A DNA stretch of 64,000 nucleotides from Synechococcus sp. LTW-R (GTDB lineage: Bacteria; Cyanobacteriota; Cyanobacteriia; PCC-6307; Cyanobiaceae): NCBI RefSeq assembly GCF_014217875.1, contig NZ_CP059060.1, positions 1,178,001 to 1,242,000 on the forward strand. Reading direction: 5' to 3'. Below, piece by piece: positions 48,716 to 57,167 of the stretch (position 1 is its first letter; each line of letters begins with the position of its first letter). A program made the translations under genes and the position numbers. The notes under the pieces were generated by a model. The model had not been told where the DNA came from. It saw nothing but the letters and a program-made list of their open reading frames with translations, and did not search any database.

Positions 48716-49044
48716 CCCCCACAACTAGCGCCCGGCGACCAGCGGAACTCGGCCAAGGGGAGCCGGCCCTGCGCATCGACGGGAATGCCCTCGGCGATCA
48801 GCAAGTCCCGCTGCATCCAGTCGGAGCCCTCGCGGCTGAGGCTCAAGGAGATGCAGCCCTTGGCGTTGACCACCCGCTGCCAGGGGACCTCGGATGGCAG
48901 CGGCAGGCGGCGCAGGGCCCAGCCCACCTGGCGGGCGCAGCCGTAGGCGCCGATCGCCTCCGCGATTTGGCCATAGGTGGCCAGCCGTCCTGGCGGGATC
49001 TGGGCCACGGCCTGCCAGACCCGCTCATCAAAGCTCCGGTCCAT
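48712..49044 (-). CDS. alkyltransferase-like protein (ATL; MGMT family without active Cys)
   Basis: A 110-residue MGMT-fold protein. ATYGQIAEAIGAYGCARQVGWALRR is the DNA-binding helix-turn-helix. The position of the PCHRV active site reads PWQRVV, so the alkyl-accepting Cys is a Trp, as in ATL proteins that flag O6-alkylguanine for excision repair. I use ATG 49044 (MDRSFDERVW); GTG 49068 is possible. It overlaps rsmB by four bases. Confidence 0.9.
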   Translation of the reverse strand: MDRSFDERVWQAVAQIPPGRLATYGQIAEAIGAYGCARQVGWALRRLPLPSEVPWQRVVNAKGCISLSLSREGSDWMQRDLLIAEGIPVDAQGRLPLAEFRWSPGASCGG

Positions 49045-49094
49045 GGGCTGCGAACGGCCATCAGACACGATGGATGTTGGCCCCTGCCTCGCCG

Positions 49095-49790
49095 ATGCCG
49101 CTGCTTCCCCGCCGCTTTGAGCGCCTCCGCTCGGTGCTGAACCACCGGATGGGCGATCTAACGGTGGTGATGGAGCAGGTGGACAAGCCCCACAACCTCT
49201 CGGCGATCCTGCGCACCTGCGACGCCGTCGGGGTGCTCGAGGCCCATGTCGTGAGCCTGCCCGGCCGGCCGCGCACGTTCAACAACACCGCCAAGGGCAG
49301 CCAGAAATGGGTGCCACTGCACCCGCACCCGAGCATCGAGAGCTGTCTGCAGGGGCTCAAGGACCAAGGCTTCCGCATCTACGGAACCCACCTGAGCGTC
49401 GATGCGGTGGACTACCGCGATTGCGATTTCACCGGTCCCAGCTGCTTCCTGATGGGGGCGGAGAAGTGGGGCATGAGCGATGAGGCCCTGGCCCTGGTGG
49501 ATCAGCCGGTCTTCATCCCGATGACCGGGATGGTCCAGAGCCTGAACGTCAGCGTCGCCGCGGCCACCCTGCTCTTTGAAGCCCTGCGCCAACGGGAGCG
49601 CGCCAGCAAGGTTCCGAGCGCCGGCGAGGGGATCCCAGGGGGCGAGGACTCCTACCAGCGCATCCTCTTCGAGTGGTCCTACCCCCAGGTGGCGGACTGG
49701 TGCCGCCGCGAGGGGCGCCCCTACCCGGCCCTGACCGAGGAGGGCGAGATCGCGGAGGACCTCCCCCGCACCCTGAAGCTGCGCTACTGA
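49095..49790 (+). CDS. trmH: tRNA (guanosine-18-2'-O)-methyltransferase
   Basis: SPOUT methyltransferase of 231 residues from ATG 49095 (MPLLPRRFERLRSVLNHR). It has VDKPHNLSAILRTCDAVG, LMGAEKWGMSD, and IPMTGMVQSLNVSVAAA, which are the three SpoU motifs in the TrmH form, plus a C-terminal helical tail. Divergent from the ATL gene. Confidence 0.93.
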   Translation: MPLLPRRFERLRSVLNHRMGDLTVVMEQVDKPHNLSAILRTCDAVGVLEAHVVSLPGRPRTFNNTAKGSQKWVPLHPHPSIESCLQGLKDQGFRIYGTHLSVDAVDYRDCDFTGPSCFLMGAEKWGMSDEALALVDQPVFIPMTGMVQSLNVSVAAATLLFEALRQRERASKVPSAGEGIPGGEDSYQRILFEWSYPQVADWCRREGRPYPALTEEGEIAEDLPRTLKLRY

Positions 49791-49837
49791 TCTACCGGCG
49801 GGAACGCTGAGCCCAGACCCGCCAGAGGCATCGACTC

Positions 49838-49858
49838 TGGTACCAAAGCTCAGTACCA
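49838..49858. promoter_or_regulatory. dyad TGGTAC-N9-GTACCA at the hicA start, candidate operator
   Basis: TGGTAC at 49838-49843 and GTACCA at 49853-49858 are exact inverted copies; the second half reaches the A of the hicA ATG. HicB antitoxins usually repress their own operon by binding such a dyad near the promoter. Function is inferred from position. Confidence 0.5.
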
Positions 49859-50091
49859 TGGATTTGAGGCGGCGTCACCGGCGCACTCTTGAGTTGATCT
49901 ACTCCCGTCCTGTCAGTGGCAGCGTCCCGTGGCGAGACATCGAGGCTCTCTTCCAAGAGCTGGGGGGTGAGATCAGCGAGCGGGCTGGCAGCCGAGTCGC
50001 CGTTGTTCTCTTCGGTGAAATTCGGGTCTTCCACAGGCCCCATACCTCACCCGACACCGACAAAGGCGCTGTTGCCGCCATCCGCCAATAG
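49858..50091 (+). CDS. hicA: HicA-family toxin, probably truncated by a premature stop
   Basis: A 77-residue HicA-type mRNA interferase-fold protein (PWRDIEALFQELGGEISERAGSRVAVVL, FHRPHTSPDTDKGAVAAIR). The family normally ends in a helix like xLEDxGVKP. Here the frame stops at TAG 50089-50091, and the next codons in the same frame read LEDQGVHP then TGA at 50116-50118, which overlaps the hicB ATG as ATGA. So a nonsense change has probably removed the last nine or so residues from an originally coupled gene. Toxicity of the short form is unknown. Confidence 0.85.
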   Translation: MDLRRRHRRTLELIYSRPVSGSVPWRDIEALFQELGGEISERAGSRVAVVLFGEIRVFHRPHTSPDTDKGAVAAIRQ

Positions 50092-50114
50092 CTCGAAGAC
50101 CAAGGAGTGCATCC

Positions 50115-50444
50115 ATGACCTTGATGTCCCTGGATGGTTATCAAGCCCGGATCACCTACAACCCGGAGAGCGATCAATTCCGTGGCGAGATCCTTGGTCA
50201 GAGCGGCGGGGCCGAGTTCTACGGCTCCAATCCCGATGAACTGAGACGCGAGTTCAAGCAGTCCCTTGAGGTCTATCTCGAGGTCTGCAGGGAACGCGGC
50301 ATCGCTCCCCGCAAACAGTTCTCGGGCAAGTTCAACCTGCGCATCCCACCGGATCTGCACGAACAACTCAGCCTGGAGGCCGAGGCCCAGGGGAAAAGCC
50401 TGAATGTCTTGGCCAAAGAAGCCCTACAAAAAAGCCTGAGTTAA
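50115..50444 (+). CDS. hicB: HicB-family antitoxin
   Basis: A 109-residue antitoxin. The N-terminal partial RNase-H-like fold (YQARITYNPESDQFRGEILG, then the helix DELRREFKQSLEVYLEVCRE) binds the toxin; the C-terminal ribbon-helix-helix (GKFNLRIPPDLHEQLSLEAEAQGKSLN, cut here across two blocks: KFNLRIPPDLHEQL and LEAEAQGKSLNVLAKEAL) binds DNA. It is intact and directly follows hicA. Confidence 0.92.
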   Translation: MTLMSLDGYQARITYNPESDQFRGEILGQSGGAEFYGSNPDELRREFKQSLEVYLEVCRERGIAPRKQFSGKFNLRIPPDLHEQLSLEAEAQGKSLNVLAKEALQKSLS

Positions 50445-50447
50445 CCC

Positions 50448-51347
50448 CTACTGCTCCGAGCGCAGGTTGTTGCTGCTGCCGCTTAACCAACTCTCAAGCC
50501 CCTCCCCAAGGAACGAGAGCCCGAGCACGAGAACAAACATCGCTACACCGGGGTAGAGGGCCGTCCACCAGACCCCGGTGGGCAGGGCATTGAGGGCCTG
50601 CTGCAGATCACTGCCCCACTCCGGCACCGTCTCCGGCAGCCCCAGCCCCAGAAACCCCAGGCCACCAAGCACCAGCACCGCATCAGCAGCGTTCAGGGTC
50701 AGCAGGACCGGCACCGAGGTGATGACGTTGCGGAAGAGGTAGCGGCGCAGGATCCACCAGGGGCTCGCCCCCAGGGAGCGGGCCGCTTCCACGTAGAGCT
50801 CCGCCTTCACCTGGGCGGTCTGGTTGCGGACCACCCGGAAGTACTGCGGGATGTAGACGACGCAGAGGGCGGCGGCGGCATTGGGCAGGCCCTTGCCCAG
50901 CAAGAAAGCCAGCACCACCGACAAGAGCAGAACCGGCAGCGTGTAGAGCGTGTCCATCAGCAGCACCAGGACCCGGTCCAGCCAGCCACCGAGATAACCG
51001 CTGACCATCCCCAGGGGTACGCCGATCACCAGGGCCGAAATCAGGGCCACCACCACGACCTGGAGGGCTACCCCGCTGCCCGCCAGGGTGCGGCTGCAGA
51101 CGTCGCGGCCGAGGCGATCCGTGCCGCACCAGTGCTGCCAGGACGGCGGCGCATAGATCGGGTTCTCCAGCCCGCCATTCACCTCAGGCAGCAGACCCAG
51201 GTGAATGAACAGCGGCGTCAGCACCGCCACCAGGGCATAGACCAGGACGATCACCACACCCCAGCGGGCCATCCGGGCCGCGAGGCTGCGGGGGCGCCAG
51301 GCGAGAAGGCGCGATGCCGCAGATGTGGGTAAGACAGGGGGAGTCAT
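50448..51347 (-). CDS. ABC transporter permease, DppC/OppC type (orphan)
   Basis: Inner-membrane permease of 299 residues from ATG 51347 (MTPPVLPTSAASR). It has about six hydrophobic helices, the N-terminal TDRLGRDVCSRTLAG block of DppC-like proteins, and the EAA loop EAARSLGASPWWILRRYLFRNV. It would import peptides or nickel with a DppB partner, ATPases and a binding protein, none of which are in the window. Its start lies 11 bases from the divergent response regulator start. Confidence 0.9.
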   Translation of the reverse strand: MTPPVLPTSAASRLLAWRPRSLAARMARWGVVIVLVYALVAVLTPLFIHLGLLPEVNGGLENPIYAPPSWQHWCGTDRLGRDVCSRTLAGSGVALQVVVVALISALVIGVPLGMVSGYLGGWLDRVLVLLMDTLYTLPVLLLSVVLAFLLGKGLPNAAAALCVVYIPQYFRVVRNQTAQVKAELYVEAARSLGASPWWILRRYLFRNVITSVPVLLTLNAADAVLVLGGLGFLGLGLPETVPEWGSDLQQALNALPTGVWWTALYPGVAMFVLVLGLSFLGEGLESWLSGSSNNLRSEQ

Positions 51348-51358
51348 TGCGGCACACC

Positions 51359-52081
51359 ATGCCACCGATGGCCCCAGGCAGCCAAGCCACCCGCCTGCTG
51401 GTCGCGGACGACGATCCAAAACTGCGGCAGCTCCTGGAGCTGGAGCTCGGCGAAGAGGGCTACGCGGTCCAGAGCGCCGCCAGCGGCATGGATGCCCTAC
51501 TGGCGATTCGTCACGAGAAACCAGAGCTGGTGATCCTGGACTGGATGCTTCCGGACCTCAGCGGCGTCGAGGTCTGCCAACGGCTGCGCTCCACCGGACT
51601 CGGGGTGCCGGTGCTGATGCTCACCGGCCGTGATGCCGTGGCTGATCGGGTCGAGGCCCTTGATGCGGGGGCGGACGACTACCTGGTGAAGCCGTTCTCG
51701 ATCGAAGAGCTCCTGGCGCGGCTACGGGCCCTGGCCCGGCGCGGGACGAACAGCGAGTCCGGCCTGCTGCAGATTGACGACCTGGTGCTGAACACCGCCA
51801 GCCATGAGGTCAGCCGAGGCGGGGCCGCAATCCACCTGAGCCTGACGGAATTCAGCCTGCTGCGGGAGCTGATGCGCGAACCGGGGCGGGTCCAGAGCCG
51901 CGAGCAGCTGCTCCACAGCGTCTGGGGCGAAGGCTTCGTCGGCGACAGCAACGTCTCGGATGTCTACGTGCGCTACCTGCGCCGCAAGCTCGAGCCCGAG
52001 GGGCAGCCGACCTTGATCCAAACGGTGCGCGGCGTGGGCTTCCTGCTCAAACCCGGGGCCCCGAAGGCCGTGGTGCCATGA
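51359..52081 (+). CDS. OmpR/PhoB-type response regulator
   Basis: A 240-residue DNA-binding response regulator. The receiver shows LLVADDDPKLRQLL, phospho-acceptor Asp in LVILDWMLPDLSG, Thr in MLTGRD and Lys in LVKPFS; the winged helix has LTEFSLLRELM, VWGEGF, VSDVYVRYLRRKLE and IQTVRGVGFLL. No histidine kinase is adjacent. ATG 51359 is chosen to limit overlap with the divergent permease; ATG 51368 is possible. It overlaps the following remnant frame by four bases. Confidence 0.93.
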   Translation: MPPMAPGSQATRLLVADDDPKLRQLLELELGEEGYAVQSAASGMDALLAIRHEKPELVILDWMLPDLSGVEVCQRLRSTGLGVPVLMLTGRDAVADRVEALDAGADDYLVKPFSIEELLARLRALARRGTNSESGLLQIDDLVLNTASHEVSRGGAAIHLSLTEFSLLRELMREPGRVQSREQLLHSVWGEGFVGDSNVSDVYVRYLRRKLEPEGQPTLIQTVRGVGFLLKPGAPKAVVP

Positions 52082-52326
52082 CACGCCTGGTGGCCGTGGT
52101 CGACGACGATCCGCGCATCCGCGAGCCCTTGGCCGCCGAGCTGGAGGGCCTGGGGGCCGAGCTCTACCGCCGCTGCACCGAGAACCTTCGCCTCGAGGCC
52201 CAGACCAAGTTCCGCAAAAGCGCCCACCAAATGGGGCAGCGGGTCTACTGCGCCGAAGAGCGGGCCCTGCTCGCCCGCGATAAGGTCCACCGCAGGGCTG
52301 AACCTTTGGTTATGCCGGGCTCATGA
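52078..52326 (+). pseudogene. chimeric remnant: receiver-domain start fused to a decayed gene end (copy 1)
   Basis: The 82-residue frame starts as a response-regulator receiver (MTRLVAVVDDDPRIREPLAAELEGLGAE), then stops resembling one. From base 52189 to 52301 it matches 57509-57622 almost base for base (CGCCTCGAGGCCCAGACC, TACTGCGCCGAAGAGCGG, CTGCTCGCCCGCGAT). Relative to that copy it has lost one C near the end (CGC-AGGGCTGA against CGCCAGGGCTGA), so it reads past the original stop for 11 more residues. It looks like a deletion fusion of two gene pieces rather than a working protein. Confidence 0.75.
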
Positions 52327-53045
52327 GCACACCACTAACGGTCGTCACCTTGGAGCAGCTCGCCGGCTGGGGCTTGCTGCAACAAGTGCAGCGTGAGTCA
52401 TGCATTGACCAGCTCATCCACGAGGTAAGACCACCCGATGCCAATCAGTTAGAGACATTGCAAAAACAATGGCTCCAATCTCATGGCATCCCTAATCAGA
52501 GAGCGCTCCACGGATGGCTTAATCAGCAAGGCCTCAATGAAGAAAGCTGGACTAAGCTGATCACACGACCCTGGCTCTGGCAGCAGTGGTGCCAAGGACA
52601 GTTCAAAGACCAAATCACCAGCTACTACCTCAAGCGAAAATCACAGCTGGATCACGTGAGCTACTCATTGCTTCGCGTACGAGAGAGGACACTCGCGACG
52701 GAGCTCTATCTGCGCATCAAGGAAGGGGAAGCGACCTTCGAGCAGGTGGCCTCCGAGTATTCAGCCGGCCCCGAGCGCAACAGCGGCGGCCAACTCGGTC
52801 CGGTCCCCATGCAGCAACCCCACCCGGTCCTGGCCCGACTCCTGCAGGTCAGCAGCCCCGGCCAGCTCTGGTCCCCGAAGCAGCTAGAGAACTGGTGGAT
52901 CGTGGTGCGCCTTAACCAACTCCATGCAACCGAGCTCGATACCAAAACGGCCCAACAGCTCGCTCTGGAGCTGGGCGACCAGCATCTCAAGCAGCTCTTG
53001 GAACTTTCCAACCCAACCCGAGACAATCCCCAAGACTCTGCATAA
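52323..53045 (+). CDS. parvulin-type peptidyl-prolyl isomerase linked to type I secretion
   Basis: A 240-residue protein without a signal peptide. The C-terminal half has the PpiC/SurA rotamase pattern ERTLATELYLRIKEGEATFEQVASEYSAGPERNSGGQLGPVPM; an N-terminal helical part is unassigned. Such PpiC-like genes often precede HlyB-type exporters in cyanobacteria, as here (10 bases). It could hold or fold the exported substrate at the cytoplasmic face. The 5' half is less GC-rich than the neighbours. Confidence 0.85.
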   Translation: MSTPLTVVTLEQLAGWGLLQQVQRESCIDQLIHEVRPPDANQLETLQKQWLQSHGIPNQRALHGWLNQQGLNEESWTKLITRPWLWQQWCQGQFKDQITSYYLKRKSQLDHVSYSLLRVRERTLATELYLRIKEGEATFEQVASEYSAGPERNSGGQLGPVPMQQPHPVLARLLQVSSPGQLWSPKQLENWWIVVRLNQLHATELDTKTAQQLALELGDQHLKQLLELSNPTRDNPQDSA

Positions 53046-53055
53046 GGTATGAGCC

Positions 53056-56007
53056 ATGGTAGATGCTCCTCCTATACGGCTCTTTGAAGGCTGGGGGCCC
53101 CTCTCGTCCCTTCCTCAAGACCTGCAGGAGCAACTGCAACCGCAGCTGCGGAGCATCAGCCTGCAGCCCGGCGAGATGCTCTACGACTTTGAGCACCTAC
53201 CCCCCGGCGTTCTCTACCTCCAGCAGGGACAACTTCGCCTACTGGGGATAGATCAGCGCAATGAACTCTTCACCCTGGAGCGCTACAACAGCGGCCAACT
53301 TGTTGGCGCTGAATTACTGCTCCGTGGAATCCCCGGCCAGGCCCTTGCGGCCTCCACGGCAGTGCATGCCTCTCTCCTACCGGCCGAGCTCTTCCTGCAG
53401 CTGGTTCAGCAGCATCCGGCGCTGCTCCGCGGCTTCCGGGGGCTCCAACCTGCTGAGCTCTACGCAGTAACGGCATCCCTCAATGACCCACGGCTGCCGC
53501 CCCCCCAAGAGCTGCTGCAATGGGCCCGCGAGGAGTGCAGTGCAGGGCTCAAGGTTGAGCTACTGCCCCCGGGAGAGCAGCCGCTCAACGATGCCGCCGG
53601 TCGCTGGCTGATCAGCAGCGGCAACATCGAAGGCAAGACCCCGGGCACCCTGCTGCAGGGGGCCGCCAAGCTCACCGTGCTGGGCCGTCTCCCAGCGCGT
53701 TTATTACCGGTCCCAGCCCACTGGCCGCCCCAGCGCCAACAGGAACCGAGCAGCCAGGTGGCACCAGCCCCAAGTGAGCCCACCCCGAGCCTGCAGCTCC
53801 AGCGGGAGGCCCTTGAAGACTGGTACGGGCGGCTGCGGGATGACGGCACCTTTCCTCAGCACAACAGCACAGGCCCCGTCGAGGAGCCCCTGGCATGCCT
53901 GCGGATGCTCTCGCGGCACTTCGATCTGCCCTTCCGCCGCGATGTCCTGCGGCGGGTGCTCGACGACCAGCTCCAACGGGCCGGGAACGCGGGACTCGGC
54001 CTGCAGCAACTGGCGGCCATCTGCGATCTACTCGGCCTGCGCTGCACGCCGCTCGAACCCTCCGGCACTCAACTGTTGGAGCGCCTGCCGTTACCGGCCT
54101 TATGCGTCCTCAACGGCCATCCGGTCGTCTTCTGGCAGCAGCGGAACAGTCAACTGCTCGTCGGCGATCCCCTTCGCGGCCAGCAATGGGTTTCCTGCGA
54201 CGAGCTCCTGCGCCAGAGCCAGGGTGAGGCGATTCGGCTGCTCTATCTGGAGGCCAACGCCAGCACCCCCAAGGCCCGTTTTGGCCTCAGTTGGTTCATC
54301 CCGGCCATCCGCAAGCACCGCAACAGCCTCATCCAAGTGGTGGTGGCGAGCTTCTTCGTGCAGCTGCTGGGGCTCTTCAACCCGCTGCTAATCCAGCAAA
54401 TCATCGACGCGGTCATCAGCCAGGGAAATTTCGCCAGCCTCAACGTGCTCGGAACCCTGCTGGTGGCGATGGCCTTCGCCCAGGCCCTTATGGGCGCCCT
54501 GCGCACCTACCTCTTCTCGGACACCACCAACCGGATCGATATCTCGCTTGGGGCCACGATCATTCACCACCTGCTGCGGCTGCCCCTGGGGTATTTCGCA
54601 AAGCGGCCGGTGGGCGAAGTCAGCAGCCGCATCTCCGAGCTGGAGAAGATACGTCGCTTCCTCACCGGCACCGCACTGACGGTGCTGCTGGATGCGGTCT
54701 TCTCGGTGATCTATATCGGCGTGATGCTGCTCTATTCAGTGCAGCTGACTTTCTGGGCCCTTGCCGTTCTGCCCTTCTTTGTCGCCCTGACCATGGGGGT
54801 AGCGCCGGTCATCCGCCGGCAACTGCGCCAGCAGGCCGAGGCCAATGCTCGGGTCCAGAGCCATCTCGTGGAAACCCTCTCCGGCATGGAGACCGTGAAG
54901 GGCCAAGGGATGGAGCTGCCCAGCGAGTGGCGCTGGGAGCAGCTCTATGGCGGCCAGATCCAGGCCGGCTTCCGCAACACCGTCACCAGCACCGCAGCCG
55001 GCTCCGCCAGCCAATTCCTCGAGCAGATCTCGGGCCTGCTCGTGATCTGGATAGGCGCGACCCTGGTGCTCAAGGGGCAACTCACCCTGGGGCAACTGAT
55101 CGCCTTCCGGATCCTCTCGGGCTATGTCACCAGCCCCCTGCTGCGGCTGGCAGGCCTCTGGCAGAACTTCCAGGAAACAGCGCTTTCGCTGGAGCGGTTG
55201 TCCGACATCGTCGACCACCGCGAGGAGATCGAGATCGCCGGCGAGAACCTGCCGCCGCTGCCACCCATTCAGGGCGCGATCACCTACGAGGGCGTCAATT
55301 TCCGCTTCGCCAGCAGCGGGCCGCTGCAGCTGCTGAACGTCAGCTTTGAGATCAAGCACGGGGAGTTCGTCGGCATCGTCGGCAGCAGCGGCTCCGGCAA
55401 GAGCACCCTGCTGAAGCTGCTCACCAGGCTCTTTGATCCGCTGGAGGGAACGATCCGCGTCGACGGCTACGACATCTCCAAGGTGGATCTCTACTCCCTG
55501 CGCTCCCAGATCGGCGTCGTGCCGCAGGACAGCCTGCTCTTTGACGGCACCGTGCAGGCCAACATCGCCCTGACCCGGCCCGAGGCGAGCTTCGAGGAGA
55601 TCTCCGGCGCAGCCCAGGTGGCCTGTGCCCACGACTTCATCCAGGCCCTACCGGCCGGCTACAGCAGCTCGGTCGGTGAGCGGGGGGCAGCCCTCTCCGG
55701 TGGCCAGCGCCAACGCATGGCCATCGCCCGGATGGTGCTCAAACGCCCGCGGCTGCTGGTCATGGATGAGGCCACCAGCGCGCTCGATGTGGACACCGAG
55801 CGCCAGGTCACACGCAACCTCGCCGAGGTTTACCACGGCAGCACCGTGCTGTTCATCACCCATCGTCTCGGCAGCCTGCGTCATGCCGATCGAATCCTCG
55901 TCATGCACCAAGGCGCCGTGGTGGAGCAAGGGACCCACAGCGAGCTGATGGCCCTGGCCGGGCGCTACGCGACGTTGTACCAACAGCAGGAAGCAGGACT
56001 CGAATGA
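53056..56007 (+). CDS. type I secretion ABC exporter with cNMP-binding and C39-like domains
   Basis: A 983-residue fusion. Residues ~10-140 form a cyclic-nucleotide-binding-like domain (LQPGEMLYDFEHLPPGVLYLQQGQLRLL). Around 270-400 is a C39-peptidase-like domain (CLRMLSRHFDLP, LCVLNGHPVVFW, VGDPLRG): the Cys that precedes the family GAA(S/C)L block is a Glu here, so it is probably a non-cleaving, substrate-binding domain. Six membrane helices follow (~430-700), then the ATPase with Walker A GSSGSGKST (~775), LSGGQRQR and LLVMDEATSALD. It should export a protein together with the adjoining HlyD; no RTX or other substrate is visible nearby. Confidence 0.93.
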   Translation: MVDAPPIRLFEGWGPLSSLPQDLQEQLQPQLRSISLQPGEMLYDFEHLPPGVLYLQQGQLRLLGIDQRNELFTLERYNSGQLVGAELLLRGIPGQALAASTAVHASLLPAELFLQLVQQHPALLRGFRGLQPAELYAVTASLNDPRLPPPQELLQWAREECSAGLKVELLPPGEQPLNDAAGRWLISSGNIEGKTPGTLLQGAAKLTVLGRLPARLLPVPAHWPPQRQQEPSSQVAPAPSEPTPSLQLQREALEDWYGRLRDDGTFPQHNSTGPVEEPLACLRMLSRHFDLPFRRDVLRRVLDDQLQRAGNAGLGLQQLAAICDLLGLRCTPLEPSGTQLLERLPLPALCVLNGHPVVFWQQRNSQLLVGDPLRGQQWVSCDELLRQSQGEAIRLLYLEANASTPKARFGLSWFIPAIRKHRNSLIQVVVASFFVQLLGLFNPLLIQQIIDAVISQGNFASLNVLGTLLVAMAFAQALMGALRTYLFSDTTNRIDISLGATIIHHLLRLPLGYFAKRPVGEVSSRISELEKIRRFLTGTALTVLLDAVFSVIYIGVMLLYSVQLTFWALAVLPFFVALTMGVAPVIRRQLRQQAEANARVQSHLVETLSGMETVKGQGMELPSEWRWEQLYGGQIQAGFRNTVTSTAAGSASQFLEQISGLLVIWIGATLVLKGQLTLGQLIAFRILSGYVTSPLLRLAGLWQNFQETALSLERLSDIVDHREEIEIAGENLPPLPPIQGAITYEGVNFRFASSGPLQLLNVSFEIKHGEFVGIVGSSGSGKSTLLKLLTRLFDPLEGTIRVDGYDISKVDLYSLRSQIGVVPQDSLLFDGTVQANIALTRPEASFEEISGAAQVACAHDFIQALPAGYSSSVGERGAALSGGQRQRMAIARMVLKRPRLLVMDEATSALDVDTERQVTRNLAEVYHGSTVLFITHRLGSLRHADRILVMHQGAVVEQGTHSELMALAGRYATLYQQQEAGLE

Positions 56008-57167
56008 GTACACCAGACGACCAATCTCTGGTCCCCCAGTCCAGGAGTTCAATCTCGCCGCTGGAGCACCAAGAAGTGCGTTACAGGGCAGCCCCCACCT
56101 GGGCCCGGGCCCTGCTCTGGGCGATGGTCGGCAGCGTGGGCTTTGGGATTGTCTACGCCTGCATCGCCCGGATTGATGAGGTCGTCACCGCCACCGGCGA
56201 ACTCCAGGCCCTAGGGGCCGAACGGCCGATCAAGGCGCCCGCACCGGGGGTCGTCAGCGCGATCCCCGTCAAGGAAGGGCAGCTGGTTGAGAAGGACCAG
56301 GTGTTGCTCCAGTTCGATCCCGAGGTCAACGACCATCGTCTGCGCTCACTCGAGGAACAGGAACGACTTGAGAAGCGCCGGTTCAGCGAGCAAAACCTGG
56401 CCTTCAAGGCGCGGGAAGAGAGCCTGGCCGCCAAGACCAGGAGCCTGAAGGCCACGGCCAACACAGAGCGGGAGATCCTCAAACGCATCGCCCCCTTGGC
56501 CGAGCAGGGCGGGATCCAGATCGTCCAGTTCCTGCAGCAAAAAAACCGCCTCCAGGAACTGCAATCAGAGATCGCACAAACCGAAGCGAACCGCCGGGAG
56601 GTGCAGTCAGAAGCCCTAAAGGCCAAGCAGGAAAGCCTCAAGGAGCTGGGCAACATCGAGCGACAGCTCACGGAAACCCGCAAAGCGAGCGAATACGAAT
56701 CCCTGCGCTCCCCCCTGAAGGGCCGGGTATTTGACCTGATGCCGGCTAGCCCCGGCTATGCGGCCGCCAGTGGCGAGACTCTGCTGAAGGTGGTCCCGGA
56801 TGGGGCCGTGGAAGCCAAGGTCTTCTTGACCAACGCCGATGTGGGCTTCGTTAAGCGAGACATGCCCGCTCAGGTGCGTGTCGATGCCTACCCCTTCACC
56901 CAATTCGGGAACATACCTGGAGTTCTCAAATCAATCGGGACAGAAGTGCTGCCGGCCGATCAGCAGCACCCGCAGCCCCGTTTTCCTGCCCTGGTGGTGC
57001 TCAAGCAGCAGTACCTCGAGCGCAACGGGAAGCGCTACCAGGTACGACCCGGCCAAAGCGTCTCGGTGAATCTGATCGTGCGCAACAAACCCGTGATCAG
57101 CCTGCTGACCGATGCGGTGGAGAAGGCCTGGGATGCCCTACGCGGCATCAAGTCCGATCAGAACTGA
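56004..57167 (+). CDS. HlyD-family periplasmic adaptor
   Basis: Membrane fusion protein of 387 residues: one membrane helix (~34-54), a split lipoyl domain (GVVSAIPVKEGQLVEKDQVLLQFD), a coiled-coil hairpin (~105-225) and a beta-barrel part with SLRSPLKGRVFDL-like sequence and LLKVVPDGAVEAKVFL. It bridges the ABC exporter to an outer-membrane TolC, which is not encoded in the window. Its ATG overlaps the exporter stop (ATGA). Confidence 0.94.
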   Translation: MSTPDDQSLVPQSRSSISPLEHQEVRYRAAPTWARALLWAMVGSVGFGIVYACIARIDEVVTATGELQALGAERPIKAPAPGVVSAIPVKEGQLVEKDQVLLQFDPEVNDHRLRSLEEQERLEKRRFSEQNLAFKAREESLAAKTRSLKATANTEREILKRIAPLAEQGGIQIVQFLQQKNRLQELQSEIAQTEANRREVQSEALKAKQESLKELGNIERQLTETRKASEYESLRSPLKGRVFDLMPASPGYAAASGETLLKVVPDGAVEAKVFLTNADVGFVKRDMPAQVRVDAYPFTQFGNIPGVLKSIGTEVLPADQQHPQPRFPALVVLKQQYLERNGKRYQVRPGQSVSVNLIVRNKPVISLLTDAVEKAWDALRGIKSDQN

